From: Lewinellaceae bacterium | Lineage (GTDB): Bacteria > Bacteroidota > Bacteroidia > Chitinophagales > Saprospiraceae | NCBI GenBank assembly: GCA_020636255.1 | Contig: JACJYE010000002.1 | Location: 1-64,000 of the forward strand | Direction: 5' to 3' | DNA: 64,000 nt | Shown: positions 44,947 through 54,100 of the stretch, in pieces | Layout of the letters: each line of letters begins with the position of its first letter | Numbering within the stretch: the stretch's first letter is position 1 | Made by a program: the position numbers and the translations under genes | The notes under the pieces: generated by a model | The model's database searches: none | What the model was told of the DNA's origin: nothing | Seen by the model: the letters and a program-made list of their open reading frames with translations, nothing else

Positions 44947-45777
44947 TCACAAGGTAAGCCCGCCGTCGACGCTGAGCGTCGCACCATTAATGAAAGCCGC
45001 CTCGTCGGAGGCCAGGAACAGATAGGCATTGGCCACCTCTTCAGGTTTGCCCAGGCGGCCCACGGGAGCCTTATCTTCCATCATCTGCAGGACTTTTTCC
45101 GGAATGGATGCCATCATGTCCGTAGCAATAAAGCCCGGCGCCACGGCATTCGCCGTAACGCCCTTGCGGCCGAACTCCCGGGCCCATACCTTGGTCATGC
45201 CGATCACGCCAGCCTTGGACGCCACGTAGTTCGTCTGCCCAAAGTTGCCGTAAAGGCCTACGACAGAAGCCGCACTGATGACGCGGCCGTAGTTCTGCTC
45301 CAGCATATAGGGAGCCACAGCCCTGGTGCAATTCCACACCCCGGTGAGGTTGACGTCGATGACGGACTGCCATTGCTCGGCGGTCATCTTTTTCATCGTC
45401 GCATCCCGCGTAATACCTGCATTATTGATCAGGATATCGGCCCGGCCGAAATCTTCAATGACCGCCGTAGCGGCGGCTTCCACATCGGCAAGTTTGGCCG
45501 TATTGACCCGGTAGTACTTACTGTATGGCGCGGTGGCCACGTCTTTGCCATTGGACGCTGTGCTCTGCCAGGAACCGGCGTGTACTTCGCGGCCTTCGTA
45601 ATGCATAGCCAGCACTTCACTCAATTCAGCGGCAAGCGCCATACCTTTTTCATCGCTGATATCCCAGATGGCTACCCTGGCGCCTTCTTCTGCAAAACGT
45701 ATCGCAGTAGCTTTTCCAATACCACTTGCTCCCCCGGTAATGATCGCTACTTTGTCTTTGAGTCTATTCATGTTCAA
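44947..45777 (-). CDS. SDR-family 3-oxoacyl reductase with an unusual insert
   Basis: A 276-residue short-chain dehydrogenase. It has the NAD(P) motif TGGASGIGKATA, NNAG at 118-121, the catalytic Ser in SAASVVGLYG and Tyr-x-x-x-Lys in YVASKAGV, and the C-terminal NGATLSVDGG. It should reduce 3-oxoacyl-CoA or -ACP, like FabG/PhaB. Relative to usual FabG proteins about 30 extra residues lie at about 55-90, between the second beta strand and the NNAG motif. It is divergent from the thiolase gene of the PHA locus, so it may supply (R)-3-hydroxybutyryl-CoA, or act in the reverse direction. Two in-frame ATG codons, at 45777 and 45771, are both possible starts. Confidence 0.88.
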   Translation of the reverse strand: MNMNRLKDKVAIITGGASGIGKATAIRFAEEGARVAIWDISDEKGMALAAELSEVLAMHYEGREVHAGSWQSTASNGKDVATAPYSKYYRVNTAKLADVEAAATAVIEDFGRADILINNAGITRDATMKKMTAEQWQSVIDVNLTGVWNCTRAVAPYMLEQNYGRVISAASVVGLYGNFGQTNYVASKAGVIGMTKVWAREFGRKGVTANAVAPGFIATDMMASIPEKVLQMMEDKAPVGRLGKPEEVANAYLFLASDEAAFINGATLSVDGGLTL

Positions 45778-46095
45778 CTAATTTGGTGTTATTGGCAAAG
45801 GGCCGGTGGCCAAGGGCCGGGCCTGACGGCAACACTTTCCTTTCAAAAGTAGAAAAACAGCCGCAAGAATGGGCGCCGGGTTGAAAGGCCCAATGGGTTG
45901 ACTAAAGAAAAAATCACAGAGCTGTCATTTTATAAAAAGCTGATCTTCAAATTTTTAAATGCATATTAAGAGATGGCTGACGTTAGGGTTGCACTTGTGA
46001 AAAAAGGAATTAATCCCGACCTTTACACAACAGGGCGAGTACTGAAATGTTGGCCCGAGTAACGATTATCCGCTAACCGAATAAATTACCCAACC
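45778..46095. other. Divergent control region between reductase and thiolase genes
   Basis: No gene is seen. On the minus strand TACTTTTG (45844-45851) matches the -7 consensus and could serve the reductase gene, though without a clear -33 box. No comparable box was found on the plus strand for the thiolase gene. Confidence 0.4.
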
Positions 46096-47274
46096 ATGAA
46101 AGAAGTCTATATTCTATCCGCCGTACGGACGCCGCTTGGCAGTTTCGGCGGCGCTTTATCTACAGTACCTGCTACGCGCCTGGGGGCCGCGGCCATCAAA
46201 GGAGCCCTGGAAAAGGCCGGAGTCAGCCCCGAGCAGGTTGAAGAAGTTTTTATGGGCAACGTCTGTTCGGCCAACCTCGGCCAGGCGCCGGCACGGCAGG
46301 CTGCGCTGTATGCCGGCATCCCCAACACGGTACCCTGCACCACGGTCAATAAGGTGTGCTCTTCCGGCGCCAAATCCATCATGTTCGGCGCGCAGGCCAT
46401 CATGCTCGGCCTGCAGGATATCGTCGTAGCAGGTGGTATGGAAAATATGAGCATGATACCTTATTACCTGCCCAAAGCGCGCTATGGCTATGGCTATGGC
46501 AACGGCCAGATCATCGACGGGCTGGTGCAGGACGGCCTCACCGATGCCTACAACCAGCAACTGATGGGCACCTGCGCCGACCAGACAGCGGCCCATTACG
46601 GCATCAGCCGTGAAGAACAGGACGCCTATGCCATACGGTCGTACCAGCGCTCGGCACAAAGCACCGAAAGCGGCGCTTTTCGCGAAGAGATCGTACCTGT
46701 CGAAGTACCGCAGCGCAAGGGCGCCCCTGTAGTTGTAAGCGATGACGAAGAATACAAACGCGTGTTTTTTGACAAGATCCCCGGCCTGCGCCCTGCTTTT
46801 ACCAAAGATGGGACGGTAACGGCCGCCAATGCCTCAACGATCAATGACGGCGCCGCCGCACTGGTGCTTGCCAGTGCCGAAAAGGCAAGGGAACTGGGCC
46901 TGAAACCGCTGGCCCGCATCCTGAGCTTCGCCGATGCCGCTCAGGAACCGGAATGGTTTACGACCGCCCCCGCTAAGGCCGCGCCTATCGCGCTCAAACG
47001 CGCCGGGCTGAAACTCAGCGATATCGATTATTTCGAGGTCAACGAAGCCTTTGCCGTCGTGGCGCTTGCCTTCAACAAGATCCTGGGCATCGATGAGGAA
47101 AAAGTGAATGTTTTCGGCGGGGCCGTTTCTCTGGGACACCCCCTGGGCGCCAGCGGGGCCCGCATCGTCACGACCCTCAATAACGTCCTGCATCAAAAGA
47201 ACGGCAATAAAGGGCTGGTGGCCATCTGCAATGGCGGTGGCGGCGCTTCTTCCATCATTATTGAAAAGATGTAG
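46096..47274 (+). CDS. phaA: Acetyl-CoA C-acetyltransferase (thiolase)
   Basis: A 392-residue thiolase that condenses two acetyl-CoA to acetoacetyl-CoA, the first step of poly-3-hydroxybutyrate synthesis (or works in reverse in fatty acid breakdown). The nucleophilic Cys88 lies in NKVCSSGAKSIM; the second set of catalytic residues are in NEAFAVVALAF, GHPLGASGARIV and CNGGGGASSI. Length is normal. It is followed by phasin-like, phaE and phaC genes, which supports the PHA role. Confidence 0.94.
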   Translation: MKEVYILSAVRTPLGSFGGALSTVPATRLGAAAIKGALEKAGVSPEQVEEVFMGNVCSANLGQAPARQAALYAGIPNTVPCTTVNKVCSSGAKSIMFGAQAIMLGLQDIVVAGGMENMSMIPYYLPKARYGYGYGNGQIIDGLVQDGLTDAYNQQLMGTCADQTAAHYGISREEQDAYAIRSYQRSAQSTESGAFREEIVPVEVPQRKGAPVVVSDDEEYKRVFFDKIPGLRPAFTKDGTVTAANASTINDGAAALVLASAEKARELGLKPLARILSFADAAQEPEWFTTAPAKAAPIALKRAGLKLSDIDYFEVNEAFAVVALAFNKILGIDEEKVNVFGGAVSLGHPLGASGARIVTTLNNVLHQKNGNKGLVAICNGGGGASSIIIEKM

Positions 47275-47403
47275 GCAAAGTGCAACACCCCATATTGTCA
47301 ACCTACTTATTTAATGTCACAAAAACTTAATTAACAACATTTTAAGTGATTTATTATCGACAAAACAGCGCTATAGTCAACCGTATCCATATATAAAGCC
47401 CTA

Positions 47404-47434
47404 TTGGAGTGGCTGCCAGGTAGTTATAACTTTG
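47404..47434 (+). promoter_or_regulatory. Promoter of the phasin-phaE-phaC genes
   Basis: TTGG (47404-47407) and TAACTTTG (47427-47434) are separated by 19 bases, an excellent fit to the Bacteroidota -33/-7 promoter. Transcription would begin near 47440, some 42 bases before the phasin-like gene. Confidence 0.7.
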
Positions 47435-47481
47435 TTGCACCATAAAGCGCGAGCGATATTAATCACTAAAAACATACGATC

Positions 47482-47922
47482 ATGGCTGGCACCAAAAATT
47501 ACTTCGATCAGATCATGGAGAACCAGAACAAGCTGTTTTCCACCTTTTCTAACTATGCCAATGCCTTTTTGGAAGCTTCGGCCCCCAACAAGCAAACAGC
47601 CGAGAAAGCCGGTGAGCTTTTGAACGAGTATGTGAACCGTTCTTATGAACTGGTAGAAAAGATGGCGACGAAAGAACACCTGGAAGCCTATCAGAAAGAT
47701 TTCTGGTCAACCTTTACCGCCGACTATACCAGGAACGTTGAGCTGTCGATGGAACTGTACAAAAAGACAATGGATTACTTCAGCAACCTGTGGCCGACAG
47801 ATGTGATCGAAAAACAACAGGGCCAGATGAAGAAGCTGACGGGCCTCTATCAGGATACGGTCAAGGCCTTTTACGACGCCAACAAGGCCAACGCCAAGGT
47901 TGTCGAACACTACTTCGAATAA
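47482..47922 (+). CDS. Phasin-like PHA granule protein
   Basis: A 146-residue, wholly helical protein without signal peptide, with many Lys/Glu and aromatic residues (NYFDQIMENQNKLFSTFSNY; YKKTMDYFSNLWPTDV). Position directly before phaE and phaC, size and amphipathic helices point to a phasin, which coats PHA granules. It also resembles the helical parts of PhaE, so it could be a PhaE-related partner. It has its own strong promoter. Confidence 0.7.
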   Translation: MAGTKNYFDQIMENQNKLFSTFSNYANAFLEASAPNKQTAEKAGELLNEYVNRSYELVEKMATKEHLEAYQKDFWSTFTADYTRNVELSMELYKKTMDYFSNLWPTDVIEKQQGQMKKLTGLYQDTVKAFYDANKANAKVVEHYFE

Positions 47923-47954
47923 GCTGCCAGCAATCATCCTAAACCAATTGCGTT

Positions 47955-49340
47955 ATGAAAAATCAATTCGATATCTTTTTTGAGGGGCAGAAAAAAGCCA
48001 TGGACTTCTGGAGCGGCCTGGCCGGCCAGATGAACGAGGCCTTCCAGAACAAGGCCAACGGCAATGGCAACAGCAAGAACAAACCCGAAGCCCAGGAGCT
48101 TTTTACCGACTGGTTTAAAAAGCAGCAGGCATTTTTCGAAGAAGCGCTGAAGGCCGGCAGCAACCCCCAGGCAGCGTTTGAAAAAGCGCCCGAGCAGATA
48201 CGCCAGTGGATGGAGATGCAAACGGACTTCGCCAATAAATGGGCCGATTACTACCGCGACAATGCCGAAAAACTGGGGATCAAAATTCCCGAGTTCACCA
48301 GCAACAGCTCCTCAACTGCCTTTTTCGAGGAAGGCATGAAGAGCTGGAAAAACTGGATGGGCCAGGGTAATAAATGGTTCAGCGAAGAAGTGCTGGATAA
48401 GATGCCTTTCAACATGAGGCCCCACTACACCAATTTCCTGGAAGCCTATGATTTTATGCACCGGTATTGGGAACCGATGCAACGCCTCGTTCAAAACGGG
48501 CTGGACACCAAGGAAATGGTGGACAAGTACTTCTCCCCTGAGGCCTACCAGAAACTCGTCAACCAGATGATGGGCTTTCGCAGCATCGGTAACGTCAGTG
48601 AGCTGATCGAGCATATCAACCAATGGTTCGAGGCTTATTTCAACCATACCAGACAGGAAGCCGGCGAATGGTCGACCGTCAGCGAGGCATGGAAAGAAAA
48701 AATGCGCGAATTCGCCACTAAGGGCAACCTGCCCTTTTTCGAAATGGCATACGATTTCAACAACCGCCTGCGCGACCAGGTACTGCCCTTCTACAACATC
48801 ATGGCCCAGGGCAGGCAAACCGAGATCGCAAAGCTGATGCGCGATATGCAGTTCGCCTACATCGCCTTCGTACTGAAGTCGGCCGAACTGCAGAGCAAGG
48901 CCTATGAAGCCGGCCAGTTCGCCCTGCCCGATACGATCCGGGAACTGTACCACCAGTACAAGGACAAAAAAGAAATGGCTAATTATGAGGATTTCTTCCA
49001 GTACTACATCAATAAACTGGAAGAATCGCTCCTGGAAACCCTGCATTCGGAAGAATACTCCAAACTGCAAAGCGAAGTGGCCGCCCTTGGCACGAAGATC
49101 AAAGCCATGGCCGACCGCAGTTCCGAACTGATGTCCGCTGACCTTCCTTTCCTGACCAAAACGGATGGGGACGACATCGCCAAGGAAGTCAACGCCCTGC
49201 GCCGCAAGGCCCGCAGCCTGGAACAAAAGGTCGCCGAACTGGAAAAGGCCCTGCTGCTTGCCGGTAAGCCGGCAGTGGCAAAAGAAGAACCGGCTTCGAC
49301 AGCCAAAAGTACGGCCAAAAAAAGCACCAGCAAACGCTGA
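47955..49340 (+). CDS. phaE: Class III PHA synthase subunit PhaE
   Basis: A 461-residue helical protein matching the PhaE subunit: the N-terminal IFFEGQKKAMDFWSGLAGQ, Trp-rich repeats, the central NFLEAYDFMHRYWEPM, and a C-terminal coiled coil (ALRRKARSLEQKVAELEKAL). The tail is Lys/Ser/Thr/Ala-rich. It activates PhaC at the granule surface. It is longer than the roughly 350-residue PhaE of purple sulfur bacteria, mainly because of the C-terminal coiled coil and tail. Confidence 0.85.
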   Translation: MKNQFDIFFEGQKKAMDFWSGLAGQMNEAFQNKANGNGNSKNKPEAQELFTDWFKKQQAFFEEALKAGSNPQAAFEKAPEQIRQWMEMQTDFANKWADYYRDNAEKLGIKIPEFTSNSSSTAFFEEGMKSWKNWMGQGNKWFSEEVLDKMPFNMRPHYTNFLEAYDFMHRYWEPMQRLVQNGLDTKEMVDKYFSPEAYQKLVNQMMGFRSIGNVSELIEHINQWFEAYFNHTRQEAGEWSTVSEAWKEKMREFATKGNLPFFEMAYDFNNRLRDQVLPFYNIMAQGRQTEIAKLMRDMQFAYIAFVLKSAELQSKAYEAGQFALPDTIRELYHQYKDKKEMANYEDFFQYYINKLEESLLETLHSEEYSKLQSEVAALGTKIKAMADRSSELMSADLPFLTKTDGDDIAKEVNALRRKARSLEQKVAELEKALLLAGKPAVAKEEPASTAKSTAKKSTSKR

Positions 49341-49370
49341 CCTTAACAGCCCTCTAACCATACCAGCGAT

Positions 49371-50432
49371 ATGAGCAATAACCAAAGCACAAACCCCGGT
49401 GACCAGCTCCTCGAAGGAGTGAATACCGTTTCCGATGCCCTGCGCAATATCTCGGGCGTAAAAGACGTGGATATCGCCACCGCCCCCCGGAAGATCGTTT
49501 GGGAGGACGGCAAGGTCAAACTGTACCATTTCGAACGCGAAGAAAAGAGCAAAACCACAACCCCTGTTCTGGTTTCGTATGCGCTTGTGAACCGCTGGGA
49601 GATGCTGGACCTCCAGCCCAATCGCAGCCTGATACGCAAGCTGATCAGCGAAGGGCTCGATATCTATGTCATCGATTGGGGGTACCCGACCCGGATCGAC
49701 CGGTACAAAACGCTGGAAGACTACATCCTCGGCAATATCAACGATTGCACGGATTTTATTCGGGCCGAGCATAATATCGACAGGATAAACCTGCTGGGCG
49801 TTTGCCAGGGTGGCACCTTCAGCCTGATCTACGCCGCCCTGTTCCCCGAAAAGGTCAAAAACCTGGTCACGCTGGTTACACCGGTAGATTTTGACAACGA
49901 CGAAGGCCTGCTCTTCAAATGGGCCAAAGATATGGACGTCGATGCCATAGTCGACGGCTTCGGTGGCATCGTGCCAGGCGATTTCCTCAACACGGGCTTT
50001 GACCTGCTCAAACCCATGAACAAAACGCGCAAATACATGTCGCTACCGGAAACGATGGCCGACAAAGGCAAACTGATGAACTTCCTGCGCATGGAGCATT
50101 GGGTGGCCGACAGCCCCGCACAGGCCGGCGAAACCTACCGGCGCTTTATCAAGGATATGTATCAGCAAAACCTGCTGGCCAAAGGCGAATTCGAACTGGA
50201 CGGGCGTAAGGTAGACCTGAAAAAGATTACCGTGCCGATACTGACCATTTACGCGAAAGAAGACCATATCGTACCGCCCGACACCACCCGGCCGATCAAC
50301 GATCTGGTAGGCTCTAAAGACAAAGAGCTCATGGAGTTCCCGGGTGGCCACATCGGCGTTTTCGTCGGCAGCAGGTCGCAGAAAGTACTGGCTCCTGCCG
50401 TCGCACAATGGCTGGCCGACAGAGATAAATAG
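49371..50432 (+). CDS. phaC: Class III polyhydroxyalkanoate synthase catalytic subunit
   Basis: A 353-residue alpha/beta hydrolase-fold polymerase that links (R)-3-hydroxyacyl-CoA units into polyester. The lipase-like box is LLGVCQGGTFSLI with nucleophile Cys145; the Asp is in TIYAKEDHIVPPD and the His in PGGHIGVFVGS. Length and the adjacent phaE mark it as class III. The intermediate Trp-rich and WGYPTRIDR features are present. A terminator follows. Confidence 0.95.
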   Translation: MSNNQSTNPGDQLLEGVNTVSDALRNISGVKDVDIATAPRKIVWEDGKVKLYHFEREEKSKTTTPVLVSYALVNRWEMLDLQPNRSLIRKLISEGLDIYVIDWGYPTRIDRYKTLEDYILGNINDCTDFIRAEHNIDRINLLGVCQGGTFSLIYAALFPEKVKNLVTLVTPVDFDNDEGLLFKWAKDMDVDAIVDGFGGIVPGDFLNTGFDLLKPMNKTRKYMSLPETMADKGKLMNFLRMEHWVADSPAQAGETYRRFIKDMYQQNLLAKGEFELDGRKVDLKKITVPILTIYAKEDHIVPPDTTRPINDLVGSKDKELMEFPGGHIGVFVGSRSQKVLAPAVAQWLADRDK

Positions 50433-50455
50433 AATTTTGTATTAGTGATGATATA

Positions 50456-50531
50456 TACCGGAGTTTGGGCTGGCTTTATCTGTCTCTGTTAGGAATAAAA
50501 CAGATAAAGGGCCCGAATTCCGGTATTTTTT
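50456..50531 (+). terminator. Large terminator at the end of the PHA operon
   Basis: A long imperfect inverted repeat. Outer arms TACCGG (50456-50461) and CCGGTA (50520-50525), inner perfect arms CTTTATCTGT (50474-50483) and ACAGATAAAG (50500-50509), with GGGC/GCCC between them, then six T. The gene on the other strand ends at 50533. Confidence 0.88.
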
Positions 50532-50532
50532 C

Positions 50533-51033
50533 TTACCTGGCCAGGATATACCGAACGCCTACCGAGCCGAATCCAGCTCCGAAACCGGAGAGGTAGCCAT
50601 TGAAAAAGAAGGTAGGCACCCAGTCGGCCGTTACGTTGAGCGGAACATTGGGCAGGGCCAGGTCGAGCCCGAGATATCCCTGTATACCAACGGTCGTATT
50701 GGCATATTTCTCGCCCAGATAGACCCTGTAGTTCCAGAAGTATACCGACGCGCCGCCGCCGACATACCACTGCAGGCCTTCAACGCCCTCCAGGGACAAT
50801 GGCTTGTGCACCAGATAGGCGCCACTGACGTTGTACCAGTTGTACCCCGAATACCAACGGCCGCCGGCATATACTTCGATCGCCGGCGATTCACCAAGAA
50901 AATATTTAAATGAAAGGGAAAGTGGATAACCCAGGCGGGCGCCAACGGCGGACTTGTAAACCTGAGCATTGGCCGTTGTGGCCAGGGCCAAAAACAGGGC
51001 CAGTGTGCAAACCAGGATAATCGGCTTTTTCAT
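50533..51033 (-). CDS. Small outer membrane beta-barrel protein
   Basis: A 166-residue protein with signal peptide (MKKPIILVCTLALFLAL, ending in TANAQ). The mature part alternates aromatic and small residues (WYVGGGASVYFWNYRVYLG) and ends GSVGVRYILAR, as in eight-stranded OmpA-like or porin-family barrels; the C-terminal residue is not aromatic. Function unknown. It is convergent with phaC. Confidence 0.8.
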   Translation of the reverse strand: MKKPIILVCTLALFLALATTANAQVYKSAVGARLGYPLSLSFKYFLGESPAIEVYAGGRWYSGYNWYNVSGAYLVHKPLSLEGVEGLQWYVGGGASVYFWNYRVYLGEKYANTTVGIQGYLGLDLALPNVPLNVTADWVPTFFFNGYLSGFGAGFGSVGVRYILAR

Positions 51034-51183
51034 CTTTAACGTTGTTTATAGGTTTAAGGCTACCCCGGGGCGGCAACGCAAGAGCAAGGCCGGCTCCAAG
51101 GCGTTGATTTTCACTTAAAATTACGCTTTTAGCCAGGAATCCAAAAAATTATTTTCCCCGCCGGCAATGAACAGCAGAAGGGT

Positions 51184-54100
51184 TCAATACACCACCAAAC
51201 TTCCCGACACCATATACCGCTCTCCGGCTACCCGATAGGCATAGGCTCCCGCAGGAAGGCCTTCAAGCGGCAACAGAGCTTGGCCGCTGATGCGCGTTTT
51301 GCACACGGCCTTACCGGACGCATCAAAAAGCTCGAAGGTGTACGCTCCGGGTTGATCCGTTTGGATATACAGGCCCGAGCCCTGGCGCAGGGGGTTGGGA
51401 TACAGGATATACTTACCCGGTAGCAGCTGGTTTTGGGTACGTACCAGGCCGCCTTGTACGACGATGAGCTGGCCGGAATGGGCCAAAGTATTACCCGCGC
51501 TGAAAACCAAAGCCCCTGATACCGGGCCGGGCGTCACTTCTTCAGCCAGGCCGAGGGTGTTTCCCCAGCTGTCTCCTTCGCTATTATCACCCCGTTGGAA
51601 GAGAGCAAAAGCGCCGGGCTGCCCTTCGGCTACAGCCGGGATTGGCAGCCCGCCCAGGCGGAGCGATTGTACCGGGCCCCAGTCCTCATTGGCCCCATAG
51701 TTGTTCAGTATCCAGTAACCTGATGGCGGCTGTACTTCCTCTCCCGGCTGTACATCGGGCGGCACGTTGAGGCGGCTCACAACTACCGGGCCGCCCGGCA
51801 ATGTAGCACTGCCATCGAAAGCCAGGCTGAGGCCCGTTTCGCCAAAAGCATAGGTTCCCGGCGCCTGTATCTGCAACTGCTCGCTCTGCCCACTGCCAAT
51901 GGGAGCTGTGCTAAGGGTACGCCCGGCAAAGCCTGCCAGTATCGCATGCTGGTTGCCCAGCTTGTTGTACGCCGGCCCGCCGGCTTCGTTAAACTGGAAA
52001 TAGGCCACCAGGCTTTCGTCCTCATCGGGATCGCTCACCAGGTGGCGGTGCAGGCGGATCTCCTCTGTAGTCAGCGCGCGGTTGTAAAAACGCACTTCGT
52101 CGATAAGGCCTTTGAAATTGCGCCCGCCCCAGCCACGGTAACTGCCCAGATAAGTGGCCAGGCCACTGAAGTCTACCGGCGGCACGCTGAAGCTGTGTGT
52201 GGCGCTTTGCCCGTTGAGGTAAACCGTAATGCCGGCGGGCCGCACCACCAGAGCTACATACGACCACTCATCGGCGGGCACCGTCAGGCCACTGCTCCAC
52301 CACCAGGCGCCGTCGGGCCAGTGATACCCCAGCTCCATATCGGGCCGGAAGTTGAAACCCGCCGCCGGGCCCGAACCGGCCATGGCTATGCCGGTATACT
52401 CTCCCTGTACACCCTCCGGCCGCACCCAGGCGGTGATCGTCAGTTCGTTGCTGTTGATAGGGATGCCCTCCACAGTAGCGTAATCACCATCTGCCTGCAA
52501 TTGCAGGGCTAAACCTGGGATGGTGTCTACCCTGCAGCCCTGAACCTCTACCATATCCGTTATGGTTTTGCTACTGCTCTGGCCATCCGCCTGGCTCACC
52601 GTCAGGCTGACGGTATAGTTGCCTTCCGCACCGAACACCACCCGCGGGTTGCGCACGTCCAACGCACTGACATAAGCCGGCTGGGGCTCGAATTCCCACA
52701 GCCAGCTGGCCCCTTCATGGCGCAGCACGGAATAGTCGTCAAAATAAAACGTATCACGCGAGCAGCCGGCTACCAGCTTGTCAACAGTGGGCTGGGCCAG
52801 CGGGGCCGAAGGCACGGCCAGCCCCGACTCCCAAATGCCGTTGCTGTATGTGGCCATCCGCAGTTTACCTTCCCTGTAGTACGGCCGCAGCAGATTGGCG
52901 TTGGTACGCATCGGCAGGCCTTCGTTGTAGAGCTGCCAGTCATCCATGCTGTTGTCGCGATAAAAAACGGCCTTATCTGTCCCGATATATACTGCGCCAT
53001 CGGCGCCTGCCTGATACATCATCGCATGGATGGCGTGCCCATCGAGCACCGGTGTTGTGAGGTTCTCCCATGACTCGCCGCCATCGGTTGAACGGAACAC
53101 CTTGGCGCCATCATTGTTGTTTTGTGAAAAACCTACCCAAAGCTCGTTCTCGTCTTCGGGGTTCAGGGCCATCACGCCGGCGCGCTGTGAGTTGACGCCG
53201 GAAGGGAAGCTCAGCACGTCCCAGCTCTCCCCGTCATCCTGTGTACGCCAGAGCACGGCGCCGTAAAAGGAGGTGCGCTGATAGACATAGATCACATCCG
53301 GGTTACTGCGGGAGATCTCGAACTGCAGTATCGGGCGCCCCTCGTCGGTGCCAAAGGTGGCCAGCGCTTCAAACGAGGCCCCTCCGTCAAGCGATTTCCA
53401 GAATTTGTTATCCCTGCCCAGGTAGATATGGTTGTAACAAATTGGGCTGAACTCCAGCTCGCTGGAGTGCGCGGCGTAATACGACTCCGATGGATAGAGC
53501 TGCAGGCCAGGCAGGTTTACTACCGTTCCGGTGATGCTTTCCGGCACCTCTTTCGAGTCTATATCTGAGAAATAAGCGATGCCACGGCCAGGGTTTACAT
53601 AACCCGTAGGTGCTTCGCCGCCGCCGAGCCGTAACGCCTCGCCGTCGGGGAAGCTGGGGCGCAGGGCCGTATTGCCGTTGTGGTAACGCCCGCCGACGAG
53701 CAGGCCATCGTTCCAGCCACTGCCGAAGCCCCAGAACTCGGAAGCCGTGATGCCGTTCTTGCGGGAGGCCACGCTGGCAAATTCATCGGAGCTGAAGTCA
53801 ACGCCGCCGTCGGAAGCCAGCCAGACGCCATCGGGGCTCACCGTGAGTTCCTGCATATCGGGGTGTATCCAGGTATTGCCCTGGTAACCGCCAATGACAT
53901 TGAAGCTCTGCCCGCCGTCGGAAGACCTATACAAGCTTACGCCGCCGATGTACACTATTGAAGTGTTGAAAGGCGAAATAGCCAGCACATAATCGTAAAA
54001 CCCCTGATATGGCCCACCTCCGCCTTCGTTCTTCATGACGTTCTTGTGGGTAACCGGCCCGCCGCTGTACTCATAAGGGCCGCCGACATGGGGCCCCTGG

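Noticed and set aside
48312..49772. A 486-codon open frame antisense to phaE and phaC
   Set aside because: It runs across two real genes on the other strand and shows no protein motifs.
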